Positions 24,751 to 33,345 of a stretch of 64,000 nt of DNA are shown here, piece by piece. The translations under genes were made by a program, and so were the position numbers. The stretch comes from JACPYM01 sp031423495 (GTDB lineage: Bacteria > Acidobacteriota > Blastocatellia > RBC074): contig JANPFP010000001.1 in assembly GCA_031423495.1 (NCBI GenBank), positions 1 to 64,000 on the forward strand. The letters run 5' to 3'. How positions within the stretch are numbered: position 1 is the stretch's first letter; each line of letters opens with the position of its first letter. The notes beneath the pieces are model-generated. The model made no database searches and had not been told where the DNA came from. It was given only the letters and a program-made list of their open reading frames with translations.

Positions 24751-26700
24751 ATGACTGATATTCCTTTTGAACTGGAACCGGCTGATCAAACCGACGCTGA
24801 TTACTGGATGAAGATGGTCAAGTGCCAGGACGCTTGCCCTGTGCATACGAACGCTTGCGGTTATGTCACGGCGATTGCGGAAGGCCAATATGCCGAGGCT
24901 TATAAAATCGCGCGTGCGACCAATCCGTTCGCTTCGATTTGCGGGCGCGTGTGCGGCGCTCCGTGCGAAGTCAATTGCCGACGCGGCTCGCTGGATGCAC
25001 CGGTGACGATTCGCTCGCTGAAACGCTTCGTCAATGAAATGTACGGGCCGGAATCGGGCACGAATGAGCATTATCACGCGGGCGCGAATCGGCGGATGCT
25101 TCCGCCCAATCAAAGTGACAAAGAGCGGGTCGCTGTGATTGGCGGCGGCGTCGCGGGCATGACTGTCGCGCACGATCTCACCTTGCTGGGTTATCAAGTC
25201 ACGGTGTTTGAAGCTCACAGCGAACCCGGCGGAATGCTCACTGCTGGCGTGCCGATTTATCGTCTGCCGCGCGAACTCGTGCGCGCCGAGATCAACGCCA
25301 TTCTCGCGCTGGGTGTCGAATTGAAATGCAACATGCGGCTGGGGCGTGATTTCACCATCAATCAGTTAAGAAAAGAGGGCTACAAAGCAATCTTCCTGGG
25401 TGTCGGTTTGCCGAAAGGCCGCAAGTTGCCGATGCCCGGCAGCGACTTGCCGATGGTTTATGACGGCCTCGAATTCTTACGCGCGTTCAACGAGGGCAAG
25501 CCTTACGAACTCGGTCGCCGCATCATCGTTATCGGCGGCGGTAACGTAGCCTTTGACGTGGCCCGTTCCGCCGTGCGCCGCCATCAAGTCGCCGCCGCAA
25601 CCATCGGCGAAGAACTCGAACGCCAACAACGCATTGCTTACGACGTAGCGCGGTCAGCCTTGCGCACCAGCGGCGACAAAGAAGTTCATCTTGTTTGTCT
25701 CGAAGATCGCCAACAGATGCCCGCCGATGAAGTAGAAATCGTCGAAGGTGAAGAAGAAGGTGTGCGTTTGCACCCCGCGCGCGGCCCGCGCGAAGTGTTG
25801 AGCGAAGACGGGCGCGTCACCGGATTACGCACCGTCAAATGCACGGCGGTCTTTGACGCTCAGGGCAAATTCAACCCGACTTATGACGAAGCCATCGTTG
25901 ATGACATCGCCGCCGATACGATTCTTTTCGCCATCGGCCAAACTTCTGACCTGTCGTTCCTTTCGCCCGAAGACGGCGTCGAGAGCGAACGCGGACTCAT
26001 CAAGGTTGACCTCGACACTTATCAAACCACCGCGCCTGACGTATTCGCCTGTGGCGACATCGCGCACGGCCCGCGCCTGTTCATACACGCGATTGCTTCG
26101 GCACAAATTGCTGCGCGTTCGATGCATGATTACCTGCGCAAAACGCGGACTGATGTCGTAGTCAAAAAACGCTGGCTACCCGCCGATTACACCATGGCTG
26201 AAGGCTGGGAAGGTTTCACGCGCAGCAATCCGCCCGCACTGGCAAGCGAGCAGCGCGCCAACTCGCTTGATCTCGTCGAACTGAATTTCCCTAAAGCAAT
26301 GGCGACGCAACAGGCCGAACGCTGTTTGCGCTGCAATGTGAACACGGTTTTTGACACTTCGATTTGCATCGCCTGTAACGGATGCGTTGACGTTTGCCCC
26401 GAAAACCTGATTCACCTGATCGGCCTGGAAAAATTGCGCTACGACGAAAAGCTGATGAGTCTGGCGGCTGAGACAACCGGTATCACGGCAGCGGATTTGC
26501 AAGGTTACAGCGATGCTGACTTGCGCGAACTCGGCGGCGTAATGTTGAAAGACGAATCTACCTGCATTCGCTGTGCGATGTGCGCGTCACGATGCCCCAC
26601 GAACGCGATCACGATGAAACGCTTCGAGTTTCACCGCGAGTGCGTCAGCATTTCAGCGCCGAATCCGAAGATCAATTACGGCGCGGCGCGGCAAGGTTGA
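24751..26700 (+). CDS. GltD/NfnB-like FAD/NAD(P) Fe-S oxidoreductase
   Basis: The 649-residue protein has an N-terminal Fe-S domain (CQDACPVHTNACGYV, CGRVCGAPCEVNC, residues 28-80), as in glutamate synthase small subunits. Then come an FAD loop (IGGGVAGMTVAHDLTLLGY, near 130), an NAD(P) loop (IVIGGGNVAFDVARS, near 255), and the DVFACGDIAHGPRL FAD motif near 430. The last 120 residues hold two [4Fe-4S] clusters (CIACNGCVDVCP, CIRCAMCASRCP). No membrane segment is seen. Beside the bc-cbb3 genes it may link NAD(P)H or ferredoxin to the quinone/bc complex on the cytoplasmic side. A broken paralog occupies the same place in the first bc module. Confidence 0.8.
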   Translation: MTDIPFELEPADQTDADYWMKMVKCQDACPVHTNACGYVTAIAEGQYAEAYKIARATNPFASICGRVCGAPCEVNCRRGSLDAPVTIRSLKRFVNEMYGPESGTNEHYHAGANRRMLPPNQSDKERVAVIGGGVAGMTVAHDLTLLGYQVTVFEAHSEPGGMLTAGVPIYRLPRELVRAEINAILALGVELKCNMRLGRDFTINQLRKEGYKAIFLGVGLPKGRKLPMPGSDLPMVYDGLEFLRAFNEGKPYELGRRIIVIGGGNVAFDVARSAVRRHQVAAATIGEELERQQRIAYDVARSALRTSGDKEVHLVCLEDRQQMPADEVEIVEGEEEGVRLHPARGPREVLSEDGRVTGLRTVKCTAVFDAQGKFNPTYDEAIVDDIAADTILFAIGQTSDLSFLSPEDGVESERGLIKVDLDTYQTTAPDVFACGDIAHGPRLFIHAIASAQIAARSMHDYLRKTRTDVVVKKRWLPADYTMAEGWEGFTRSNPPALASEQRANSLDLVELNFPKAMATQQAERCLRCNVNTVFDTSICIACNGCVDVCPENLIHLIGLEKLRYDEKLMSLAAETTGITAADLQGYSDADLRELGGVMLKDESTCIRCAMCASRCPTNAITMKRFEFHRECVSISAPNPKINYGAARQG

Positions 26701-26736
26701 GGGAAAATTTTTCGCACCGTTGCGCACATTCACGCT

Positions 26737-27450
26737 ATGACAATTGCGGAATTTTCCATCAACTTCAGCCTTGGCTTGGTGAGCAGCCTGCATTGCGCTC
26801 AAATGTGTGGCCCGCTAGTGCTTTCCTACAGCCTGCCACTCGGCAAGCAATCAAAACAGCAACAATTATTTTCCCACCTCGCATACAACACAGGGCGAGC
26901 TATCACCTATAGCCTGTTGGGCGCAATCGCAGGGTTGACTGGACACTCACTGATTCATCTGGGCAATTATGCAGGCATTGCAAACGCCGGAGCCATCGTT
27001 GCGGGCGCGCTGATGTTGATCGTAGGCCTCGCCATGCTCGACTGGTTGCCCCTCGCAGGGTTGCAAAAATTCAATGCTGTGAATTTTACGATGCGGCTGT
27101 TGCGTCCGGTCAGCCGCTTTCTCACCGCGCCGACGGTGAGCAGCAAACTCGGCTTGGGTTTATTGTTGGGCTTCTTGCCGTGCGGATTGATTTACGCCGC
27201 ATTACTCAAAGCGATGGCCGCAGGCACGGCCTTTGCAGGAGCAATGACGATGACGGCTTTTGCGTTGGGAACGATGAGCGTGTTGATGCTGATTGGACTG
27301 GGTTCCGCATGGTTGAATTTCTCGAAGCTGCGCAACTGGGGCGTCAAATGGGCGGCGGTCAGCGTGGCGTTATTGGGCGTGTTGTTGTTGTGGCGCGGCT
27401 TCGTCACGTGGCCTGTGGCAGCGGCAACGCAAGCGCCCCATTGCCACTGA
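26737..27450 (+). CDS. SafE/DsbD-2-type membrane protein of the cbb3 cluster
   Basis: The 237-residue protein has six helices. It starts with FSLGLVSSLHCAQMCGPLVL, the HCxxMCGP motif of the UreH/SafE-DsbD transmembrane family that recurs in cbb3 assembly clusters. LLLGFLPCGLIYAAL, with a second conserved cysteine, lies near residue 145. A role in copper supply or thiol transfer to the oxidase is suggested for the family but is not proven. It starts 36 bases after the flavoprotein gene. Confidence 0.75.
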   Translation: MTIAEFSINFSLGLVSSLHCAQMCGPLVLSYSLPLGKQSKQQQLFSHLAYNTGRAITYSLLGAIAGLTGHSLIHLGNYAGIANAGAIVAGALMLIVGLAMLDWLPLAGLQKFNAVNFTMRLLRPVSRFLTAPTVSSKLGLGLLLGFLPCGLIYAALLKAMAAGTAFAGAMTMTAFALGTMSVLMLIGLGSAWLNFSKLRNWGVKWAAVSVALLGVLLLWRGFVTWPVAAATQAPHCH

Positions 27451-27483
27451 ATTATCGTTATCACCGAAACCATCGCATGCCGT

Positions 27484-27565
27484 CATTCTCCATTTTCCCT
27501 TCTCAATTCTTAGGCAGGAAAAAAACCTCTCTTGTCTAAGAATTGAGAGGGGAAAATGGAGAATG
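27484..27565. repeat. Long inverted repeat before ccoG
   Basis: Arms of 30 bases at 27484-27513 and 27536-27565 pair with a single mismatch around a 22-base loop (CATTCTCCATTTTCCC and its complement at the outer ends). It is a strong hairpin within the operon and could cut or protect the transcript ahead of ccoG. Confidence 0.9.
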
Positions 27566-27591
27566 GCGCGGGTAAATGCTTTTCCTTTGCA

Positions 27592-28938
27592 ATGAATTCT
27601 ACGCTCGAACAAAACATACGACCTGCCGTCAAGCCGAAGCCGAAACCGATTCCGCGCGAATACCATTTCCATCGCACGCGCCGCATCATTCAGTTCATCT
27701 GCTTTCTCGTTTTCGTTGCATTACCCTTTTTCAACGTGATGCGTTTCGACATTCCGCGCCAGCGGTTTTATTTCGCGGGCTACGAGCTTTGGATCAATGA
27801 ATTCGGCATCATCTTTTTCGCATTGATGTTTTTGCTGTTCGTAATTGCGGCGGTGGCGATGCTTTATGGTCGCGTATATTGCGGCTATCTTTGCCCGCAG
27901 ATGATTTTCAGTGAAGCCTCGGTTGACGCCGAAGTACGCATCCGCAAATTCATTAACAAGCGTTTCTTCAAAGTGCCGTTAGCGAAACGCCAATGGCTGA
28001 CGCGCGGCTTGTTTTACGCGGTGCTCGCGCTGGCCTCAGTCTTTCTCGCCTTCGTCTTCATCGCATATTTCGTAGAGCCGCGTGACCTGTTGCGCAGCCT
28101 GCTGACGCTGGATTTGCAAACCGCAGGCGGCATAGCAGGGGCTTCGGTGACGTTGCTGACCTTTCTTGATTTCGCATTTGTACGCCAGCATTTTTGCACG
28201 ACGGTGTGTCCTTACGGTTATTTGCAGGGAATGTTGGGCGATAAGCAAACGCTGCTGGTTGAGTACCGCGATCCGCAAGGCGATTGCATCGAATGCAAAA
28301 AATGCGTGCGCGTTTGTCCGATGGGCATAGACATTCTCAAGTCACCGTTTCAAATGGAATGCATTCATTGCGCCGAGTGCATTGACGCATGTGACGACGT
28401 GTTGCCGCGACTGGGCAAGCGCGGGCTGATTCATTATGCGTGGGGCGAGCAAGGCGAATTACTCAAGGATAAACAAGCCGCGCAACGCACTCCTTTGCTG
28501 AAGCGGCTTGGCTTGCGCGATGCGAAACGGGTCGCCGTGCTTTGCGTCATCCTGTTTTACTCAATGGGATTGCTGACGGCGCTTTCGCTGCGCCACAACG
28601 TACTCGTACGCGTCGCCCCAGTCCGCACCACGATGTACCGATTAGGCGCAGACGGCACGGTTTACAACCGCTTTCGTATGACCATCGCCAACCGGCAGCC
28701 GCAAACAACAGAGGTCACACTGACCTTGCAAAAACTGGATGCCGCAAAAATCGAACTCGCGCAACCGCTCAAACTGACAGCGAATGAAGTCATTCAAAAC
28801 GAATTCGACATCGCCGCTCCACCCGGCAGCCTGCCCCCGGGCGTAAACCATTTCACGCTCACTTCACAGGTGCAGCCTAATGGGGAAACGCAAATTTACG
28901 AGATGACCTTCATCACCCCTACGCCAAAAAAACCATAA
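27592..28938 (+). CDS. ccoG: Cytochrome c oxidase accessory protein CcoG
   Basis: The 448-residue membrane protein has five or so helices. Two ferredoxin-type motifs, CIECKKCVRVCP and CIHCAECIDACDD, lie near residues 235 and 265, and the YGRVYCGYLCPQ segment near 100. A C-terminal extracytoplasmic IgG-like domain follows the last helix. CcoG is a cupric reductase acting in copper delivery to cbb3 oxidase. I place the start at 27592, after the hairpin; the longer reading crosses the hairpin. Confidence 0.93.
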   Translation: MNSTLEQNIRPAVKPKPKPIPREYHFHRTRRIIQFICFLVFVALPFFNVMRFDIPRQRFYFAGYELWINEFGIIFFALMFLLFVIAAVAMLYGRVYCGYLCPQMIFSEASVDAEVRIRKFINKRFFKVPLAKRQWLTRGLFYAVLALASVFLAFVFIAYFVEPRDLLRSLLTLDLQTAGGIAGASVTLLTFLDFAFVRQHFCTTVCPYGYLQGMLGDKQTLLVEYRDPQGDCIECKKCVRVCPMGIDILKSPFQMECIHCAECIDACDDVLPRLGKRGLIHYAWGEQGELLKDKQAAQRTPLLKRLGLRDAKRVAVLCVILFYSMGLLTALSLRHNVLVRVAPVRTTMYRLGADGTVYNRFRMTIANRQPQTTEVTLTLQKLDAAKIELAQPLKLTANEVIQNEFDIAAPPGSLPPGVNHFTLTSQVQPNGETQIYEMTFITPTPKKP

Positions 28939-28952
28939 CGCAAAGGAGTTTT

Positions 28953-29123
28953 ATGTTTCACGCACTCGCCCAACGACAAGGTACGATTTTGAAATGGCTG
29001 TTGAGTCTCATCATCGTGCTGTTTATCGGCATTCTTTTTACGGCCTATCTCTTGGCGCGCCACGCCAATCCGGTTTTTCTGGATGAACAAGGCAGACCCG
29101 TGAACGCACAGATCCCACGTTAA
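28953..29123 (+). CDS. Short single-helix protein in the ccoH position
   Basis: The frame encodes 56 residues with one membrane helix (LLSLIIVLFIGILFTAYLLA) and a short polar tail. It has a strong AAAGGAG ribosome-binding site and lies 14 bases after ccoG and 10 bases before ccoI. The usual gene here, ccoH, encodes about 160 residues with a periplasmic domain. This one keeps only the helix, so it may be a shortened CcoH or an unrelated subunit. Confidence 0.6.
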   Translation: MFHALAQRQGTILKWLLSLIIVLFIGILFTAYLLARHANPVFLDEQGRPVNAQIPR

Positions 29124-29133
29124 GGTTACTGAA

Positions 29134-31632
29134 ATGATCATTGCACAGTGCGACCTATGCGGCTTGCGGGTTGGGCGCAACCCCTTCGCGCGCCGTTTTG
29201 ACGAAAGCGAAAAAACCTTTTGCTGTCTCGGCTGCCTGAACGTTTACGTAGTTCTGTCAGAAAGCGGAACTATCGCATCAGGGCAGAATTTGCGTGAAAC
29301 CGAATTGTTTCAACGCAGCCTCGCACTTGGGCTTGTGTCGAACGTTGAAACCGCAACGTCAACCTTTACGCTGGCACCTGACGCGCCCACGCAAGAGGCG
29401 CTGTTTCAGGTTTCAGGGATGTGGTGTTCGTCGTGCGCGTGGCTGATCGAGCACGCGCTGCAAAAGGAACGCGGCGTGGTCAGAGCCGAAGCCTTCTTCG
29501 CTTCGGACATGGTCAAGGTGCTTTATTGCCCTCAATACTTGCCGCCCGAATGTTTGCGCGAACGAATCGCGGCGTTGGGCTATCAAGCGAGCGATTACAG
29601 CGGCGAGAACGAACACGCTGACGCCGAGCGCCGCGACCTGCTCTTGCGCTTGGGCGTAGCGGGCTTTCTGTGGATGAACATTATGACGTTGAGCTTCACG
29701 CTTTATGTCAGTTTCTTCGAGCCGATTTCAGCCAGCATCGGCAGCTATTTGCCTTTTGTGTTGTGGATATTGGCAACACCTGTCGTGTTTTATTGCGCAT
29801 GGCCGATTCTTCGCCTGGCGTGGCTGGGAGCGCGCGAACGCACGGTGCGCATGGAAACCTTGCTGAGTCTAGGCATTCTCGCGGCTTATGTTTACAGCAT
29901 CGCGCAAGCCTTTCGTGGCGACCCGCACGTTTACTTCGACACCGCCGCCGCCATCGTCACGCTCGTGCTGGCGGGCAAGCTGATCGAACGCAGCGCCAAA
30001 GAACGCACTACGCAAGCCGTCACGCTGCTCTATCGCCTGATGCCTAAGAAAGTGCGTTTGTGCGACGACGAACGCGAACGCTTCGTCGCCATTGACGCTT
30101 TGCAAAACGGTGACCGTTTCATCGTCAAAGCTGGTGAACGCATTCCCGCCGACGGCCTCGTCATCGAAGGTCAATCGCACGCCGACGAGTCCCTGCTCAC
30201 CGGCGAATCTGCGCCCGTCGCCAAACAGCCCGGCTCCTCCGTTGTCGCGGGCAGCCTCAACACCGGCAGCGTCTTGCAGATCGCGGCCACGCGCATCGGC
30301 GACGACACGACGCTGGCGCAAATCATTCAGATGGTCGAACACGCGCTCGGCAGCCGCACTACCCTCGAACGCACCGTAGACCGCATCGCCCGCACCTTCG
30401 TGCCCACCGTGATTGTCATCGCGTTGTTGACGTTCCTTATTTGCTGGCTCGGCGGGTTCACTTCATCAGGCGAAGCGTTGTTGCGCGCCATCACGGTGCT
30501 GGTGATTGCATGCCCGTGCGCGTTGGGCTTGGCTACGCCACTGGCGTTGACGGCGGCGATTGGTGCGGCGGCACGCCAAGGCATTCTCGTCAGCGACAGC
30601 CGCGTACTCGAAACGATTCGCAAGTTAGATGTCGTCGTCTTCGACAAAACCGGTACTGTGACGGACGGCGATTTCGCCTTGCTCGATTCTCACTGCTTTG
30701 CCGAACCTGCCACGCTGGCCGCATCGCACGCGCCATTTAGCGTCAACGCACGGTTGGCTGAGTTGCATCAGTCTTCTACGTTTTTCACGCAAGCCTGCCT
30801 GCCCTTGCTCGCGGCGGTCGAACGATATTCCGAACATCCGCTGGGCCGCGCGCTCGTCAAAGCGGCGGAAGACAAAGGCGCATTCTTCGGCACGGCGCAC
30901 GACATCACGGTTCACAAAGGCCAGGGCATCACCGGCCAAGTCGGCGCGCAGCGCGTATTCATCGGCAACCGCAGCCTGCTCGCCAGCGAAGGCGCTGCGC
31001 TCGACGAAGCCAGTGATGAGCGTGCGCTGCAATGGGAACGCGCCGGATGCACTGTCGCTTTCTTCGGCTGGGACGGCGCATTGCGTGGGCTGCTCACCTT
31101 TGGCGACCGGCTCAAGCCCGAAGCCGCATCCGTGGTTGAACAACTAAAAGCGCGTGGCATCAAAGTCTTGCTGGTTTCGGGCGACGCACCCGCCACCGTC
31201 CGCAACGTAGCCGATGCCTTGCACATTGCCGATTACCACGCCGCCGCCTTGCCTAAGGACAAAGTGCGCGTCATCGCCGAGTTGCAAGCGCGTGGCATGG
31301 TTGTTGCTTTTATCGGCGACGGCATCAACGACGCGCCCGCGTTGGCACAGGCCGATCTCGGCCTCACGCTCGGTTCGGGCGCAGATATCGCTATGCGCGC
31401 TTCGGCGGTCGTGTTGATGAACAACTCGCTCGACAAGGTCAATGACGTATTCGCCCTCGCGCAACGCACCTGGCGCATCGTGCGGCAAAATCTGTTCTGG
31501 GCTTTCGTTTACAACGTACTCAGCATCAGCCTGGCCGTGACTGGCGTGCTCAATCCGTTGTTGGCGGCTGTCGCCATGCTGCTTTCGAGCTTCTCAGTCA
31601 TCGCCAATTCGCAGCGCCTCACCAAGCCTTAA
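29134..31632 (+). CDS. ccoI: Copper-exporting P1B ATPase for cbb3 assembly
   Basis: The 832-residue protein has an N-terminal cysteine-rich knuckle (CDLCGLRVG, CCLGCLN) and a heavy-metal domain with GMWCSSCAW near residue 94. The P1B-type core holds LLTGESAPV, the transmembrane CPCALGLATP, the phosphorylation site FDKTGTVTDG and GDGINDAPALAQADLG. CcoI/FixI transports copper out of the cytoplasm for insertion into CcoN. It ends the bc-cbb3 operon; the next gene has its own promoter. Confidence 0.93.
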   Translation: MIIAQCDLCGLRVGRNPFARRFDESEKTFCCLGCLNVYVVLSESGTIASGQNLRETELFQRSLALGLVSNVETATSTFTLAPDAPTQEALFQVSGMWCSSCAWLIEHALQKERGVVRAEAFFASDMVKVLYCPQYLPPECLRERIAALGYQASDYSGENEHADAERRDLLLRLGVAGFLWMNIMTLSFTLYVSFFEPISASIGSYLPFVLWILATPVVFYCAWPILRLAWLGARERTVRMETLLSLGILAAYVYSIAQAFRGDPHVYFDTAAAIVTLVLAGKLIERSAKERTTQAVTLLYRLMPKKVRLCDDERERFVAIDALQNGDRFIVKAGERIPADGLVIEGQSHADESLLTGESAPVAKQPGSSVVAGSLNTGSVLQIAATRIGDDTTLAQIIQMVEHALGSRTTLERTVDRIARTFVPTVIVIALLTFLICWLGGFTSSGEALLRAITVLVIACPCALGLATPLALTAAIGAAARQGILVSDSRVLETIRKLDVVVFDKTGTVTDGDFALLDSHCFAEPATLAASHAPFSVNARLAELHQSSTFFTQACLPLLAAVERYSEHPLGRALVKAAEDKGAFFGTAHDITVHKGQGITGQVGAQRVFIGNRSLLASEGAALDEASDERALQWERAGCTVAFFGWDGALRGLLTFGDRLKPEAASVVEQLKARGIKVLLVSGDAPATVRNVADALHIADYHAAALPKDKVRVIAELQARGMVVAFIGDGINDAPALAQADLGLTLGSGADIAMRASAVVLMNNSLDKVNDVFALAQRTWRIVRQNLFWAFVYNVLSISLAVTGVLNPLLAAVAMLLSSFSVIANSQRLTKP

Positions 31633-31666
31633 ACGATTGAGTGCCTGGATACTTTCAACCAATCCA

Positions 31667-31728
31667 TTGGTGAATTTTTCGCAAGCGGGGAGCATTTCAC
31701 ACTTGAATTGCGTAATAATCCTCCGCGC
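31667..31728. promoter_or_regulatory. Two palindrome-like activator sites upstream of the ntrC-type gene
   Basis: TTGGTGAATTTTTCGCAA (31667-31684) is close to the 18-bp palindrome TTGCGCGAATTCCCGCAA seen at 34605-34622. A longer-spaced relative starting TTGCGTAATAATCC lies at 31708-31728. They start 41 bases apart, about four helical turns, and lie 50-110 bases upstream of a sigma-54-like promoter. This would make the regulator autoregulated. Confidence 0.45.
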
Positions 31729-31775
31729 AGCGGATGTTTCCCCTAAAATTTGCCAATTGCAGGCATAAGCCATGT

Positions 31776-31791
31776 TGGCAAGTGAATTGCT
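31776..31791 (+). promoter_or_regulatory. Candidate sigma-54 promoter of the regulator operon
   Basis: TGGCAA-GTGAA-TTGCT has the right spacing. The start codon at 31807 lies only about 5 bases after the expected transcription start, so the GAGAGG ribosome-binding site would not be in the mRNA. This conflict lowers confidence. Confidence 0.45.
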
Positions 31792-31806
31792 TGAGAGGAA
31801 CTTGAT

Positions 31807-33342
31807 ATGGCTAAAGAAAAAATTCTCGTAGTTGATGATGAACCTTTGATTCGCTGGACGCTTAACGAAGCGTTGCGCGGCTGGGGCTACGAGCCGCTCG
31901 AAGCCGGTACGGTGTCGGGCGCGTTGAGCGAATTCGACAACGAACGCCCGGCGGCGGTTTTGCTCGACATCAATTTGCCTGACGGTTCGGGCTTGGACGT
32001 ACTCAACGAGATCAAACGCAAACAGCCGCACGCCGTCGTGATTATGATTACGGCGAACGTGCTGGTCGAAGATACGCTCGCGGCTTTGCGCGGCGGGGCT
32101 TATGACTTTATCGGCAAGCCAATCAACTTGAATGAACTGCAAGTCACGATTCGCAACGGCATCGAAGCCAACAAATTACGCAAGGAAGTCCATCAACTGC
32201 GCCGCGAGAAATCGCGTGAATTCAGCTTTGAGCAAATCATCGGCAGTTCGCACACGATGCAACGAATGATCGCACTGGCGCGCAAGGTCGCCGAGAGCGA
32301 AGCATCGTCGGTGTTGTTGCAAGGCGAAAGCGGTACGGGCAAAGACTTGGTGGCGAAAGCCATTCATTACGGTTCGCGCCGTTCCGAAGCGCCTTTCGTA
32401 GCGATCAATTGCGCAGCGATTCCAGGGACATTGATCGAGAGCGAACTCTTCGGTTTTGAAAAGGGTTCGTTCACCGACGCCAAAGCGCGCAAAGAAGGTT
32501 TATTCGAGCAGGCCGAAGGAGGGACGATCTTTTTAGATGAAATCGGCGAACTCGAACTGAGCTTGCAAGCCAAGCTCTTGCGCGTTTTAGAAGAAGGCGC
32601 GTTTCGGCGCGTTGGCGGATTGAAAGACCTGCCGCTTGACGTGCGCATCCTCGCGGCATCAAACCGCGATCTCAAAACTGAGAGCGAAGCCGGACGATTC
32701 AGGCTTGATCTTTATTATCGGTTGTCGGTGATTCAGATTGATTTGCCGACCTTGCGCGAACGCGGCGATGACGTGTTGTTGCTGGCTGATTACTATCTCG
32801 CGCAATTCAATCGCCAATTCAGCAAGGGCAAGCGCCCGGCGGTACGCGGCCTGATGCCAGAAGTCGCAGCGATCTTTCGTCGCTACGGTTGGCCGGGCAA
32901 CGTGCGCGAACTACGCAACGTGATCGAACGCGTGATGATTCTCGAAGACGGCGACCAGATTACGACAATGTATTTGCCGCGCGGCCTTATGGCAGAAATG
33001 CTGGCCGAAGAGCCAACCGTTCCCCACGCTCCCCACGCCGCTGCGGCTGCGGCCACGATGACGACGAACTATGTTCCGTCGGTGGTCGCGCCGCAGCCAA
33101 CCATAGAAGTTCCTGCGCTGACGGAAACGCCTGCGGCAGTGCCGATGACGATTCCCGTAAGCACAACCTTTCAACTGCCTACGCAAGGCTTGCAACTCGA
33201 AGAGTTCGAGTTGTCGCTGGTGCGGCAGGCCATCGAACGCAGCCACGGCAATCAAACGCGCGCGGCTGAATTGCTGGGCATCTCGCGCGATCAGTTGCGC
33301 TATCGTTTGAAAAAACTCGAAGACATTCCAGCGGAGCCATAA
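31807..33342 (+). CDS. NtrC-family sigma-54-dependent response regulator
   Basis: The 511-residue protein has a receiver domain (residues 1-120: VDDEP acidic pocket, phospho-Asp in LLDINLPDGSG, Lys in GKPINL). An AAA+ domain (150-390) carries Walker A GESGTGKD, the sigma-54 contact loop GSFTDA (a variant of GAFTGA), Walker B GGTIFLDEIGEL and the arginine-finger region RLDLYYRLSVIQIDLPTLRER. A proline-rich linker of about 60 residues follows, then a Fis-type helix-turn-helix (NQTRAAELLGISRDQLRYRL) at the C-terminus. It activates sigma-54 promoters from distant palindromic sites. It is cotranscribed with the histidine kinase three bases downstream. I infer that it controls the regulon spread over this window. 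Confidence 0.9.
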   Translation: MAKEKILVVDDEPLIRWTLNEALRGWGYEPLEAGTVSGALSEFDNERPAAVLLDINLPDGSGLDVLNEIKRKQPHAVVIMITANVLVEDTLAALRGGAYDFIGKPINLNELQVTIRNGIEANKLRKEVHQLRREKSREFSFEQIIGSSHTMQRMIALARKVAESEASSVLLQGESGTGKDLVAKAIHYGSRRSEAPFVAINCAAIPGTLIESELFGFEKGSFTDAKARKEGLFEQAEGGTIFLDEIGELELSLQAKLLRVLEEGAFRRVGGLKDLPLDVRILAASNRDLKTESEAGRFRLDLYYRLSVIQIDLPTLRERGDDVLLLADYYLAQFNRQFSKGKRPAVRGLMPEVAAIFRRYGWPGNVRELRNVIERVMILEDGDQITTMYLPRGLMAEMLAEEPTVPHAPHAAAAAATMTTNYVPSVVAPQPTIEVPALTETPAAVPMTIPVSTTFQLPTQGLQLEEFELSLVRQAIERSHGNQTRAAELLGISRDQLRYRLKKLEDIPAEP

Positions 33343-33345
33343 ACT

